A stretch of 64,000 nt of DNA from Komagataeibacter xylinus NBRC 15237 (GCF_001571345.1 NZ_BCTP01000011.1:1-64000); one strand, 5' to 3'. Positions 55,411-64,000 are shown, counted from the first letter of the stretch. The notes: generated by a model not told the origin, from the letters alone. Program-made: numbers and translations.

Positions 55411-56091
55411 TTGCATATTCTTGTTGTTGAAGATGACCCCACCGTCCGCTCCTTCGTGGCCAAGGGCCTGAAGGAAGCAGGCCACCTGGTCGAGATGACC
55501 GATAACGGCAAGGACGGCCTGTTCATGGCCGTGAGCGAAAAGTTCGACCTGATCATACTCGACCGCATGCTGCCCGGCGGCATTGATGGCGTGCGCCTGC
55601 TCGAGACCATCCGCGCGCAGAACAACGCCACCCCCGTGCTGCTGCTCTCGGCGCTGGCCGACGTGGATGACCGCGTGCAGGGCCTCAAGGCGGGCGGCGA
55701 TGACTACGTGACCAAGCCGTTCGCCTTCAGCGAACTGCTGGCCCGCGTCGAGGCCCTCGGCCGCCGGGGCCGCACCGAGACCGCGCCCCAGACCAAGCTG
55801 GAAGTGGCTGACCTCGAGATCGACCTGCTCTCGCGCACGGTGCGCCGGGCGGGGCAGAAGATCGACCTCCAGCCGCGTGAATTCCGCCTTTTGGAATATC
55901 TCGCCCGCCATGCAGGCCAGGTCGTGACCCGCACCATGCTGCTCGAGGGCGTGTGGGACTACCATTTCGACCCGCAGACCAACGTGATCGACGTGCATGT
56001 CTCGCGCCTGCGCCAGAAGGTGGACAAGCCCTTTGGCGCGCCACTCATCCATACCATCCGCAATGCGGGGTACATGCTGCGTGCCGAGTAA
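55411..56091 (+). CDS. OmpR-family response regulator
   Basis: 226 residues. Receiver domain with acidic pocket VVEDD, phospho-acceptor Asp in LIILDRMLPGG and Lys in DDYVTKPFAF; then a C-terminal winged helix (PREFRLLEYLARHAGQVVTR, VIDVHVSRLRQKVD). The TTG at 55411 is preferred: GAGG lies 5 bases upstream and LHILVVEDD is the family start. An ATG at 55360 overlaps the protease gene. It pairs with the kinase 159 bases downstream. Confidence 0.93.
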   Translation: MHILVVEDDPTVRSFVAKGLKEAGHLVEMTDNGKDGLFMAVSEKFDLIILDRMLPGGIDGVRLLETIRAQNNATPVLLLSALADVDDRVQGLKAGGDDYVTKPFAFSELLARVEALGRRGRTETAPQTKLEVADLEIDLLSRTVRRAGQKIDLQPREFRLLEYLARHAGQVVTRTMLLEGVWDYHFDPQTNVIDVHVSRLRQKVDKPFGAPLIHTIRNAGYMLRAE

Positions 56092-56250
56092 CAGGCGGCC
56101 CGCCGCGCCCTGCGGGAGCAACCGCGCGCCCTGTCTGGCACAGGGCGCAGCCTCCCACGGCACGGCACGGCCCCCGGCGGCAGGGATGCGCCTGCAAGGC
56201 CCGGCCCAGGCCCGGTCATGCCCGCATGATTGGTGCCTGCGCGGGTGGCC

Positions 56251-57834
56251 ATGACAACACCCGCCTTTTCCACGCCCGACCTGCCCCGTCGCTCGCGCTG
56301 GCGGGCGTGGCGGTCGGCCAGCCTGCGCTTTTCGCTGGCCTATGGCACCATGTTCGCGCTGTCTTCCATCCTGTTCATGTCGTTCATGTGGTGGGGCACG
56401 ATCGGGTTCCTTGAACGCCAGGTGGAAACCGCCATCAACGCCGATGCGCGCGGCCTGGCCGAGCGCTGGGCCATGGGTGGCCTGCCCACGCTGGCCCTGA
56501 CCATCGAGGACCGGCTTGAACAGAACCTTGATGATGACGCGATCTATCTGGTCATCGACCCGCAGGGCAATTACCTGACCGGCAACGTCTCCGCCTGGCC
56601 CGGCAAGGTCGAGCATACCGACCGGTGGTACAACCTGCCCGATACCCGCGCCGGGCTGCGCGGCATGGCCCAGCTTCATGGCTACAACCTGCCCGGCACG
56701 GCCCAGACCCACACCGAAGGCCAGCTTGATAGCGGCTACCGCCTGCTTGTGGGGCGCGATGTGCGCGCGCGCGGCATCCTGCGCCACCTGCTGACCGATT
56801 CGCTGTTGTGGGCGTGGGTCATGGTCACGCTGCTGGCCATCAGCGGGGCGGTGCTGGTGCACCGTATCTTCCGCCGCATGGTCAAGACCGTGGCGCGCAC
56901 CACCTCCGCCATTGCGCATGGCGACCTGAGCCGCCGCATGCCGCTTGTGGGCAATGGCGACGAGATGGACCAGGTGGCCGAGGCCATCAATGAAATGCTC
57001 GACCGGATCGTGCGCCTGATGGATGGCGTGCGGCAGGTATCCAACGCCATTGCCCATGACCTGCGCACCCCCATCGCCCGCGCGCGCACCCAGCTTGAAG
57101 ATGCCGCCCTCCATGCCAGCACGCCCGATGAACTGCGCGGCGCGATCGAGCGCGCGGTAGGCGACCTTGATAACGTGACCGCCGTGTTCGAGGCCCTGCT
57201 GCGCATTGCCCAGATCGAGGCGGGGGCGCGCCGCTCGGCGTTCATGACCTTTGACCTCGTGCCCGTGCTGCGCGACGTGGCCGACCTGTACGAAGCCGTG
57301 GCCGAAGAACATGGCATTGCCCTCGCACTCGACCTGCCCGGCCGCCTGTTCTTTTACGGCGACCGCTCGCTGGTGCAGCAGGCCGTGGCCAACATGCTCG
57401 ATAACGCCATCAAATTCTCTCCCCCCGGCGGCACGGTCTTCCTGCGCGCGCACTTGCGCGAAATCGCGCCGGGGCGCCGCGCCGGCCCTACGGGCGAGGG
57501 CATGCTCGACCTTTCGGTCAGTGACGAGGGCATTGGCATGAGTGCCGCGGACATGGCGCGCGCGACCGAGCGCTTCTTCCGCGCGGAAAAGGCCCGCCAC
57601 ACCCCCGGCTCGGGGCTGGGGCTGTCGATGGTGCGGGCCATCGTGCAACTGCATGGGGGGCAGATGCATCTCTCCTCGCATGCGCCGGGGCTTACGGTTT
57701 CGCTCGCCCTGCCCGTGGCCGCGAGCGCCCTGAGTGAAGCGGAGGAGGATCTGTCCTCATCCACGCACATATCAGGCATGACACAAACGTCACCATTACC
57801 CCATCAGCACGACACGAACAGTAGCGTAGAGTAA
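56251..57834 (+). CDS. Membrane sensor histidine kinase
   Basis: 527 residues. A membrane helix near residues 30-52, a periplasmic sensor region of about 120 residues, a second helix near 185-205, a HAMP domain, then the kinase. Phospho-acceptor motif AIAHDLRTPIARAR, N box MLDNAIKFSPPGG, G boxes DEGIGMSAAD and GSGLGLSMV. The signal is unknown. The tail after about residue 495 is Ser/Thr rich and without a domain. It acts with the OmpR-type regulator before it. Confidence 0.92.
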   Translation: MTTPAFSTPDLPRRSRWRAWRSASLRFSLAYGTMFALSSILFMSFMWWGTIGFLERQVETAINADARGLAERWAMGGLPTLALTIEDRLEQNLDDDAIYLVIDPQGNYLTGNVSAWPGKVEHTDRWYNLPDTRAGLRGMAQLHGYNLPGTAQTHTEGQLDSGYRLLVGRDVRARGILRHLLTDSLLWAWVMVTLLAISGAVLVHRIFRRMVKTVARTTSAIAHGDLSRRMPLVGNGDEMDQVAEAINEMLDRIVRLMDGVRQVSNAIAHDLRTPIARARTQLEDAALHASTPDELRGAIERAVGDLDNVTAVFEALLRIAQIEAGARRSAFMTFDLVPVLRDVADLYEAVAEEHGIALALDLPGRLFFYGDRSLVQQAVANMLDNAIKFSPPGGTVFLRAHLREIAPGRRAGPTGEGMLDLSVSDEGIGMSAADMARATERFFRAEKARHTPGSGLGLSMVRAIVQLHGGQMHLSSHAPGLTVSLALPVAASALSEAEEDLSSSTHISGMTQTSPLPHQHDTNSSVE

Positions 57835-57838
57835 CGTG

Positions 57839-58174
57839 ATGAGCTTGCAATCCTCCGTGACGCCCGCCATCGTCGTGATGAGTTTCTGTCTGTGCGGCGC
57901 AGCACCCGCGCCGATCGCGCTGCCGGAGGGCACGCCCCAGATCATGACCGCGCGTGATGGCGGGAGCGACAAGCCGGTGATCATCACCAGCGACACCAAG
58001 GCCTATTGCACCCGGCTGCTCAACATCATTGATGCCTACGGCCCCGCCCTGCCGCAGGATGTGGACAGCCTGCGCATGCAGGGCGCTGACATGTGCCGCG
58101 AGGGGCATATCCGCTCAGGCATCGTACGGCTGCGTCGCGCGTTGGTCGAACTCAAGGAGACCACGCATTCATGA
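57839..58174 (+). CDS. Small exported protein downstream of the sensor kinase
   Basis: 111 residues. A signal peptide (SVTPAIVVMSFCLCGAAPAP) is followed by about 85 residues, with a helical second half holding two cysteines (YCTRLLNII, DMCREGH) that could pair. Start at 57839, or GTG at 57836. It lies 4 bases after the kinase stop and overlaps the next gene, so it is part of the same transcript. Family not recognised; by position it could be a periplasmic accessory of the kinase. Confidence 0.7.
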   Translation: MSLQSSVTPAIVVMSFCLCGAAPAPIALPEGTPQIMTARDGGSDKPVIITSDTKAYCTRLLNIIDAYGPALPQDVDSLRMQGADMCREGHIRSGIVRLRRALVELKETTHS

Positions 58175-58920
58175 TCAGATCACGTTTTTCATTCCCCGCC
58201 CGCGCCAGCCAGAAGGTGGCGCTGTGCGGCCTCCTGGCGGTGGCCGGGCTGCACCCGGCAGCAGGCATGGCCCAGACCCCCGACTCCACCCGCCCCGATG
58301 GCACCGAACTCGAACTGAGTGCCACCGGCACCGTGCAGGCCCCGCCTGATGAACTGACCGCCACCTTCACCGCCGAGGCGCAGGCCGATACCGCCGCTGC
58401 CGCGCAGGCGCAGCTCAATGCGCTCATCAGCAAGGCCATTGCCGCCACCGCCCATACCGACGGGCTGGTGATCAATGCCGAATCCTATTTCGTGCATCAT
58501 GATGAAGGCGATGTGCACCAGAACCGCAAGCCGCAATGGGTGGCGCGGCAGGGCCTGCGCCTGACGGCAGCCGACGGCAAGGTGCTGCTGCCGCTCGTGG
58601 GCCGCATCCAGGCCGAGAATCTGGCGCTGACCCGGCTGGACTGGTCGCTTTCGCGCACCAGACGCGCGGAACTGACCCGCAAGGCCGAAACCCTGGCGCT
58701 GGAAGACATGCAGGCCCGCGCGCAGGCGGCGGCCACGACGCTGAAGCTCAGGGTGGCCTCCATCCGCTCGGTCGCGCTGGAGGAGCAGAACTTCCCCCGC
58801 CCCATGCCCATGATGATGATGGCCCGCATGGCCTCGGCCGATGCATCTGCCCCCGAAGCCCCCACCGGCCAGCAGGATGTCACCGCGACAGCACGGGCAA
58901 CGGTGATCCTGAAGCCCTGA
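58171..58920 (+). CDS. SIMPL-domain (DUF541) exported protein
   Basis: 249 residues: signal peptide with cleavage near GMAQT, then a SIMPL domain (LELSATGTVQAPPDELTATF at its start, and a KAETLALEDMQARAQAAA helix). Met-rich stretch near residue 212. Family members are periplasmic and linked to oxidative or envelope stress without a known reaction. It overlaps the preceding small gene (ATGA) and is the last gene of the 54174-58920 set. Repeat copy H and a terminator follow. Confidence 0.88.
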   Translation: MIRSRFSFPARASQKVALCGLLAVAGLHPAAGMAQTPDSTRPDGTELELSATGTVQAPPDELTATFTAEAQADTAAAAQAQLNALISKAIAATAHTDGLVINAESYFVHHDEGDVHQNRKPQWVARQGLRLTAADGKVLLPLVGRIQAENLALTRLDWSLSRTRRAELTRKAETLALEDMQARAQAAATTLKLRVASIRSVALEEQNFPRPMPMMMMARMASADASAPEAPTGQQDVTATARATVILKP

Positions 58921-58998
58921 AAAGTTTCCGGGCGCCGCCTTTTTTCAAACAGGCGGCGTTCTTCTGGAGCTTTTTGAAAAAGGCTTCACCAAAAACTG
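58920..58998 (+). repeat. Intergenic two-hairpin element, copy H (full)
   Basis: AAAAGTTTCCGGGCGCCGCC opens it, hairpin 1 is CGCCGCC (58934-58940) with GGCGGCG (58953-58959), hairpin 2 is GGAGCTTTTTGAAAAAGGCTTC, and it ends ACCAAAAACTG. It starts on the SIMPL gene stop codon and is followed by a perfect intrinsic terminator. Confidence 0.88.
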
Positions 58999-59007
58999 TT
59001 ATCCATA

Positions 59008-59043
59008 AAAAAGCCCGGAGGGTGATCCCTCCGGGCTTTTTTT
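59008..59043. terminator. Bidirectional intrinsic terminator between the SIMPL gene and infC
   Basis: A perfect 16-bp stem: AAAAAAGCCCGGAGGG (59008-59023) with its complement at 59028-59043, loop TGAT. T-runs exist on either strand, so it can end both convergent transcripts. Confidence 0.93.
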
Positions 59044-59065
59044 GCGTTCTACACCCGCGAAGGGA

Positions 59066-59602
59066 TCAACGCGGTGCCAGCACCATGATCATCTGGCGGT
59101 TTTCAAGCTTGGGCATATGCTCAACCTTGGCCAGTTCATCCATCTCGGCGCGGATACGTTCGAGAACCTTCACACCCAGATCCTGATGCGCCATTTCACG
59201 GCCACGGAAGCGAAGGGTCACCTTCACCTTGTCGCCCTCGCCGATGAAGGTCTTCATCGCGCGCATTTTCACCTGATAGTCATTTTCATCAATGTTCGGA
59301 CGAACCTTGACTTCCTTGATTTCAATGACTTTCTGCTTCTTGCGCGCTTCGTTGCGCTTCTTCTGCTGCTCGTATTTGAACTTGCCGTAATCGAGCACCT
59401 TGGCCACCGGCGGCTCGGCGTTCGGGCTGATTTCAAGCAGGTCAAGACCGGCGGCATAGGCGCGTGCCAGCGCATCACGCGTGGACATGATGCCGAGCAT
59501 CTCGCCCTCTTCATCGATCAGACGCACCTGCGGCACGCGGATCTCTTCATTGACGCGGGGGCCCTCTCGATTTGGCGGAGTGGGCATCGGGGGTCTGGCT
59601 AT
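59066..59602 (-). CDS. infC: Translation initiation factor IF-3, probable AUA start
   Basis: About 178 residues. IF3 N-domain ([20 protein letters not shown]), lysine-rich linker ([15 protein letters not shown]) and C-domain ([18 protein letters not shown]). It prevents 30S-50S joining and checks initiation codons. The only codon well placed after a Shine-Dalgarno is ATA at 59602: AGGAG then 6 bases. ATGs at 59626 and 59587 have no ribosome site. IF3 genes often use rare AUU/AUC/AUA starts for autoregulation. thrS is upstream; rpmI and rplT do not follow, as a terminator comes next. Confidence 0.93.
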   Translation of the reverse strand: MARPPMPTPPNREGPRVNEEIRVPQVRLIDEEGEMLGIMSTRDALARAYAAGLDLLEISPNAEPPVAKVLDYGKFKYEQQKKRNEARKKQKVIEIKEVKVRPNIDENDYQVKMRAMKTFIGEGDKVKVTLRFRGREMAHQDLGVKVLERIRAEMDELAKVEHMPKLENRQMIMVLAPR

Positions 59603-59613
59603 GGTCAGCTCCT
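59600..59613 (-). promoter_or_regulatory. infC ribosome-binding site with non-AUG start
   Basis: On the minus strand AGGAG (59609-59613) is spaced 6 bases from ATA (59600-59602), in frame with infC. A rare start codon is the known basis of IF3 self-repression in E. coli, which uses AUU. Confidence 0.65.
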
Positions 59614-59812
59614 GTAACTGTTGCATTCAAACGGCAGGCAAGGCCATTCCCGCTGCCCGCGCCCCGTGGCCGGAGCCATGGAAAACACGCGGGCAAGGAA
59701 TGACCTTACATTATGGAAAGATATGTGACGCAAAGACGCGCCCCAGATCAAGTACTGTCTTGCCCCGTGCCTGCGAAAACAGCCATGCAGTTCCGGCACG
59801 GGACAGAGGCAA

Positions 59813-61747
59813 TCAGCCGCGCTTGCGACGGATATCGGGTGGCAGGGCCTCATATGCAAGGGCCGAGACCGCTTCTTCCAGCGGCAGCACCTCCTGCGTC
59901 TTGCCGCCAAGGCGGCGCATGGCCACCGTGTTTTCCTCCGCCTCCTTGCGGCCCACCACCAGAATGACCGGCACGCGCGCCAGGCTGTGCTCGCGAATCT
60001 TGGCGTTGATCTTCTCGTTGCGCAGGTCGGCTTCCACCACCAGCCCCGCCTCGCGCAGGCTGTCGGTCACGTGCTGGGCATAATCGGCCGCATCGGTCAC
60101 GATCGAGGCCACGACCACCTGCGTAGGTGCAAGCCACAGCGGGAAGCGCCCGGCATGCTGCTCGATCAGGATGCCGAGGAATCGCTCGAACGAGCCAAGG
60201 ATGGCCCGGTGCAGCATGACGGGGCGATGGCGCGCGCTATCCTCGCCCACATAGGAGGCATCGAGCCGCTCGGGCAGCACGTAATCAACCTGCAGCGTGC
60301 CGCACTGCCAGTCACGGCCAATGGCGTCACGCAGCACGAATTCCAGCTTGGGGCCATAGAAGGCCCCTTCGCCCGGATTGTGCTCGTAGGTCACGCCCGC
60401 CATGTCGCAGGCCACTTTCAGGGCGTTCTCGGCGCGGTCCCATGTCGCGTCATCGCCCGCGCGCTGCTCGGGGCGATCGGCGAATTTGACGCGGAAATGC
60501 TCGAAGCCGAGATCCTGGTACACATCGGCCAGCATGCGCACGAAACGCGCGGTCTCGTCAGCAATCTGGTCCTCGGTGCAGAAGATATGCGCGTCATCCT
60601 GCGTAAAGCCGCGCACGCGCATGATGCCGTGCAGCGCACCGGACGGTTCATAACGATGGCAGGCCCCGAATTCCGCCATGCGCAGCGGCAGTTCGCGATA
60701 CGAACGCAGCCCGTGGCGGAAGATCTGCACATGACACGGGCAGTTCATCGGCTTGAGTGCGAGGGTCTTGTCCTCGTCCTCCACGGTGGCGATGAACATG
60801 TGCTCGCGGTATTTGTCCCAGTGGCCGGATGCCTCCCACAGGGCGCGGTCAACGAGCTGGGGGGTGCGCACTTCCTGGTAGCCGTTGCCGTCCTGCGCGC
60901 GGCGCATGTAGTCCTGCAGCACGGTGTAAAGCCGCCAGCCCTTGGGGTGCCAGAAGATCTGGCCCACGGCTTCTTCCTGAATGTGGAACAGGTCCATCTC
61001 GCGGCCAATGCGGCGGTGGTCGCGGCGCTCGGCTTCCTCAAGCTGGTGCAGATGGGCCTCAAGCTCCTTGCGGTCGCGCCAGGCAGTGCCATAGATGCGC
61101 GTGAGCATGGGGTTGCGGTGATCGCCGCGCCAGTAGGCGCCCGCCACCTTCATCAGCTTGAAGGCATGGCCCACATCGGCCGTGCCGCGCAGGTGCGGGC
61201 CACGGCACAGGTCCAGCCATTCGCCCTGGCGGTAGATCGAGATTTCCTCATCGCCCGGCAGGTCGCGGATCAGCTCGGCCTTGAAGCGCTCGCCCCTGTT
61301 CTCGAAGAATTCGATGGCCTTTTCCCGCGGCCACGCCTCGCGCACGAAAGGTTCGTTCGCGGCCACGATCTCGCCCATGCGCTTTTCGATGGCGGCGAAA
61401 TCCTCCGGGCTGAACGGCTCGTTGCGGTAGAAATCGTAGTAGAAGCCATTCTCGATCGACGGGCCAATGGTGACCTGCGTGCCGGGAAAGAGCGACTGCA
61501 CCGCCTCGGCCAGCACGTGGGCGGCGTCGTGGCGGATCATTTCCAGCGCCTCGGGGTCCTTGCGCGTGATGAAGCGCAGGCTGGCGTCATGGTCGATCTC
61601 GCGGCCAATATCCATGAGCTTGCCATCCACTTCCATGGCAAGGGCGGCGCGGGCGAGACCGGCGCCGATGGACTGCGCCACGGTAGTGCCCGTCACTGCC
61701 CCGTCAAAGCGGCGAACGGATCCGTCAGGCAGGGTTATGGCAGGCAT
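59813..61747 (-). CDS. thrS: Threonyl-tRNA synthetase
   Basis: 644-residue class II synthetase. An N-terminal TGS-type domain ([13 protein letters not shown]) is followed by an editing domain with the [10 protein letters not shown] histidine pair, a catalytic core with the zinc ligands starting at [10 protein letters not shown], and a C-terminal anticodon domain. Family length is normal. It is 210 bases upstream of infC on the same strand, the usual thrS-infC pairing, and 42 bases downstream of a glycosyltransferase gene. Confidence 0.97.
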   Translation of the reverse strand: MPAITLPDGSVRRFDGAVTGTTVAQSIGAGLARAALAMEVDGKLMDIGREIDHDASLRFITRKDPEALEMIRHDAAHVLAEAVQSLFPGTQVTIGPSIENGFYYDFYRNEPFSPEDFAAIEKRMGEIVAANEPFVREAWPREKAIEFFENRGERFKAELIRDLPGDEEISIYRQGEWLDLCRGPHLRGTADVGHAFKLMKVAGAYWRGDHRNPMLTRIYGTAWRDRKELEAHLHQLEEAERRDHRRIGREMDLFHIQEEAVGQIFWHPKGWRLYTVLQDYMRRAQDGNGYQEVRTPQLVDRALWEASGHWDKYREHMFIATVEDEDKTLALKPMNCPCHVQIFRHGLRSYRELPLRMAEFGACHRYEPSGALHGIMRVRGFTQDDAHIFCTEDQIADETARFVRMLADVYQDLGFEHFRVKFADRPEQRAGDDATWDRAENALKVACDMAGVTYEHNPGEGAFYGPKLEFVLRDAIGRDWQCGTLQVDYVLPERLDASYVGEDSARHRPVMLHRAILGSFERFLGILIEQHAGRFPLWLAPTQVVVASIVTDAADYAQHVTDSLREAGLVVEADLRNEKINAKIREHSLARVPVILVVGRKEAEENTVAMRRLGGKTQEVLPLEEAVSALAYEALPPDIRRKRG

Positions 61748-61789
61748 GGTTTCATTGCTCCGGTAAGAATATACTGCGCTGTAATGGCG

Positions 61790-62692
61790 TCAGGCGCGCG
61801 TTGCCGCAACCCTGTCAACGCGCACGGTGGCCAGATCATGCACATAAATCACCCGCACCTGCCCAGCCCGCACCCCCACCGGGGCGGTGAGTGCGGGGTT
61901 GCTGTCGGCGGAAAACAACACGGTACACTTCACCCCAAGGGCTGCGGCCATGTGCATGGGGCCGGTATCATTGCCCACCGCCCAGGTCGCGCGCGCCAGC
62001 ACGCCGCCAAGTTCAAGCAAGGTGGTGGTCCCGGTCAGGTCCACCGCATCAGGGCAGGTCTTGCGGATAGTGCGGGCCAGCCCGGCCTCGCCCTTCCCGC
62101 CCACGATCACGGGCAGCAGGCCCTGCGCGTGCAGGCGCACGGCAAGGGCCGCGTAGCGCTCCACCGGCCAGCGCTTGGCCGGGCGGTGGGCGGCGGCGCC
62201 GGGCACGAGCACCGCATAGGGCGCGGGCAGCACGGGGCCGCCCCGGGCCAGCCATGACAGGTCGGGCACGGGCAGGTGGTCGAGTCCCGCCTGCCTGAGC
62301 TGGTCGCGCTGGCGCGCGCGGGTGTGCATGAAGCGCCGCTGGGGGTTGTCATGAACCGCCTGTGCGCCGCGCCCGATTCCCGACCACGCCCTGCGCCCTG
62401 AAAGATGAAAATAGCGCGTGCTGCGCCCCGAGGTCTGGAGGTCGTATACGAAATCATACCCGCGCAGCATACGTCGCAGCGCCATGATGGCAGCAATATC
62501 GCGCCACGGCGGCCTGCGGTCGAGCAGCACGTGGTCGAACCACGGGCAGGCGCTGCCGAGTTCAGCGAAGGGCGGCTGGGTCAGCAGGTCCACCTCATCA
62601 TGGGCATGATGGGCGCGGATGGCGGCGAAAGGGGCAAAGGACTGTACGAAATCGCCCAGGGCCCCCAGGCGGATGACAAGAATGCGGGCCAT
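61790..62692 (-). CDS. Glycosyltransferase family 9 (heptosyltransferase-like)
   Basis: 300 residues with the GT-B fold of ADP-heptose:LPS heptosyltransferases. The N-terminus is ILVIRLGALGDFVQSFA and the donor-site motif VGNDTGPMHMAAALG is near the end. It probably adds a sugar to lipopolysaccharide core in the cytoplasm. ATG at 62692 chosen as the family start. It lies one base after the TPR gene stop, so the two are coupled. Confidence 0.88.
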   Translation of the reverse strand: MARILVIRLGALGDFVQSFAPFAAIRAHHAHDEVDLLTQPPFAELGSACPWFDHVLLDRRPPWRDIAAIMALRRMLRGYDFVYDLQTSGRSTRYFHLSGRRAWSGIGRGAQAVHDNPQRRFMHTRARQRDQLRQAGLDHLPVPDLSWLARGGPVLPAPYAVLVPGAAAHRPAKRWPVERYAALAVRLHAQGLLPVIVGGKGEAGLARTIRKTCPDAVDLTGTTTLLELGGVLARATWAVGNDTGPMHMAAALGVKCTVLFSADSNPALTAPVGVRAGQVRVIYVHDLATVRVDRVAATRA

Positions 62693-62693
62693 G

Positions 62694-63617
62694 TCAGGGT
62701 GCCTCGGGGTCGGTTTCCAGCAACGCGAGATCCTGACGCGCAAGATCGGCCTCATCCGAATCCGGGGCCTGCTTCACCACGTCGAGCCAGTCGGCGCGGG
62801 CCTGTTCCATCTGGCCCTGGCGCTGGTACAGAATGCCGCGTTCAAGCAGGGCCGCGCCGTTATGGGGCATGTCGTGCAGGGCGGCGTTGATGTCGGCCAT
62901 GCCCTGGTCAATGCGCCCGAGCTTGCGCCACGCGCCTGCCCGCGCCACCAGCGCCTCGTCACGCGCGGCAGGCACGGATGGCAGCGGCGTGAGCATGTCG
63001 ATGGCGCGCTGGGGCTGGCCAAGCTCCACCGCCACCCGCGCATAGACCAGCTTCAGCGCCGGATCATCAGGGGCCAGCGTCAGGCCATAGGTGGCGCTGT
63101 CAAAGGCCTGTTTCGGGCTGTCATCAGCCTGCCAGGCGCGGGCCGCCGCCTCCGCAACACTGGCACGGCGCAGGCGGGAGGCCGGTGTTTCAGCCGTGGC
63201 CTGCCTGCCGCCCCGCCGGTTCGCGGGGGGGCCTTCGGGCCAGTCAGGCACGTGGGCAAGACGGTCGAGTTCCGTGGCGGCGGTGGCCACATCGCCAAGT
63301 TCCATCTGGGCCAGGGCCGCGCATTGCCCGGCCTCAAGGCCGCCGCCATGGCTGCGCCAGTCCTCGGCATAATCGCGGGCGCCATCGGGGTCATCGGCCA
63401 GGGTGGCGGTGCAGTGGCTGAAATCCCAGCTCTCTGGCGCTGCAGGCGCGGGCGGGGTGGATGAGGGCGTGGCGACGGGGGACGGCACTTCTTTTACAGG
63501 AGTTTCATCAGCCCGGGCGCGCCCGCACGCAAGGCCCGCGGCCAGCACGAGGCCAAAGGCCATGAAACCCGCGCGCCGGGCGCACGAAAACACCGGCACC
63601 GGCCATGCGGCAGGCAT
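62694..63617 (-). CDS. Exported TPR-repeat protein
   Basis: About 307 residues with an N-terminal signal or anchor segment (FGLVLAAGLACG), a Pro/Ser-rich linker and tetratricopeptide-like repeats from about residue 170 (ALKLVYARVAVELGQPQRAID, GAALLERGILYQRQGQMEQARADW). TPRs mediate protein contacts in the envelope. The start is uncertain (63563, 63617 or 63647). It is coupled to the GT9 gene, and a GT4 gene diverges from it, suggesting a surface-polysaccharide locus. Confidence 0.78.
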   Translation of the reverse strand: MPAAWPVPVFSCARRAGFMAFGLVLAAGLACGRARADETPVKEVPSPVATPSSTPPAPAAPESWDFSHCTATLADDPDGARDYAEDWRSHGGGLEAGQCAALAQMELGDVATAATELDRLAHVPDWPEGPPANRRGGRQATAETPASRLRRASVAEAAARAWQADDSPKQAFDSATYGLTLAPDDPALKLVYARVAVELGQPQRAIDMLTPLPSVPAARDEALVARAGAWRKLGRIDQGMADINAALHDMPHNGAALLERGILYQRQGQMEQARADWLDVVKQAPDSDEADLARQDLALLETDPEAP

Positions 63618-63748
63618 GCAGAAGGATGACTGGGCAGAAGGTCTCATTAGCGCATTCGTCGGCCTGCCTGCGGCCAAGGTCAAGAACCAAAGCCCGATTG
63701 ACCGGCAGACCGTGCAGTTCCATTGCGTTCGTGGTATGGTGAAATGTG

Positions 63749-64000
63749 ATGCAAACCGTTACTGACCGACCCGTCATCCTGCAGGTGCTGCCTGCGCTCG
63801 AATCCGGCGGGATAGAACATGGCACGCTGGAAATGGCGCAGGCCATCGTACAGGCTGGCGGCACGGCGCTGGTGGCCAGTGCGGGCGGGCGCCTTGTGCC
63901 ACGCCTGAAATATATCGGCGCCACCCCCATCGCGCTCGAACTGGGCGCCAAGAACCCCTTCTCCATCATGCGCAACGCCAGCAGGCTGCGCCATGTCATG
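63749..64000 (+). CDS. Glycosyltransferase family 4 (GT1-like), 5' part, cut by window end
   Basis: 84 codons from an ATG at 63749 to the last base, open throughout. The start (VLQVLPALESGGIEHGTLEMAQAI, followed by VASAGGRLVPRL) is the N-terminal Rossmann strand and helix of GT-B glycosyltransferases of the lipopolysaccharide type. It is divergent from the TPR-GT9 pair. The donor-binding half lies outside the window. Confidence 0.8.
   Translation, partial: MQTVTDRPVILQVLPALESGGIEHGTLEMAQAIVQAGGTALVASAGGRLVPRLKYIGATPIALELGAKNPFSIMRNASRLRHVM

Noticed and set aside
55222-57681. 819-codon minus-strand frame opposite the two-component genes
   Set aside because: Antisense shadow; the plus-strand regulator and kinase have all expected motifs.

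Overview
The window is GC-rich, tightly packed alphaproteobacterial chromosome. The best fit is an acetic acid bacterium of the Acetobacteraceae, probably Komagataeibacter or a close relative. That assignment is inference from protein flavour, codon use and gene order; there is no rRNA gene here to confirm it. Nearly all genes are core housekeeping genes. I see no tRNA, rRNA, CRISPR array, prophage or intact insertion sequence.

Layout: 155-1957, a UbiH/UbiM-type hydroxylase and a YdjA-like nitroreductase (minus strand). 2120-6787, a histidine operon in which genes overlap or nearly touch: hisB, a small membrane protein, hisH, a GNAT domain in frame with hisA, hisF, hisE and a HIT-family hydrolase. 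6890-7540, an AT-rich patch with a broken, probably acquired immunity-type gene. 7545-12496, an ABC exporter, nth and comEC. 12644-24813, a long plus-strand run: gltX, pyrB, a pyrC-like gene without its first metal ligands, plsY, dprA, topA, rnr and an S41 protease. 24893-29834, DUF1491, an OmpA-type porin, cysK with a divergent Rrf2 regulator, and two small exported proteins. 29989-36427, parE, a solitary nuoM, mutL and a DUF3035 lipoprotein. 36486-44308, a long minus-strand run: recX, a CHAP lipoprotein, tatA, mtnB-mtnD-mtnC, ribF, ileS and lspA. 44581-49110, argD, argF, an unknown gene, hslO and an exported protein. 49213-53965, a DsbD-type reductase and hrpB. 54174-58920, an apparent envelope-stress locus: DegP-like protease, OmpR-type regulator, sensor kinase, small exported protein and SIMPL protein. 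59066-64000, infC, thrS, a GT9 glycosyltransferase, a TPR protein and the start of a GT4 glycosyltransferase.

The feature that is not housekeeping is a repeated intergenic element of about 80 bp. It has two hairpins and inverted ends close to AAAAGTTTTTGGTG. Full, partial or split copies occur at eight loci, always at gene 3' ends and never between divergent genes. Other points worth following are the GNAT-HisA reading frame, the metal-ligand-deficient PyrC homologue beside PyrB, a probable AUA start for infC with an ideal Shine-Dalgarno, a structured argD leader, and the envelope-stress locus.

Gaps above about 300 bases: only 28919-29297 lacks a gene. It holds the divergent upstream regions of two small exported-protein genes and one weak promoter-like pair. 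At the left edge, 1-90 contains no feature I can support.
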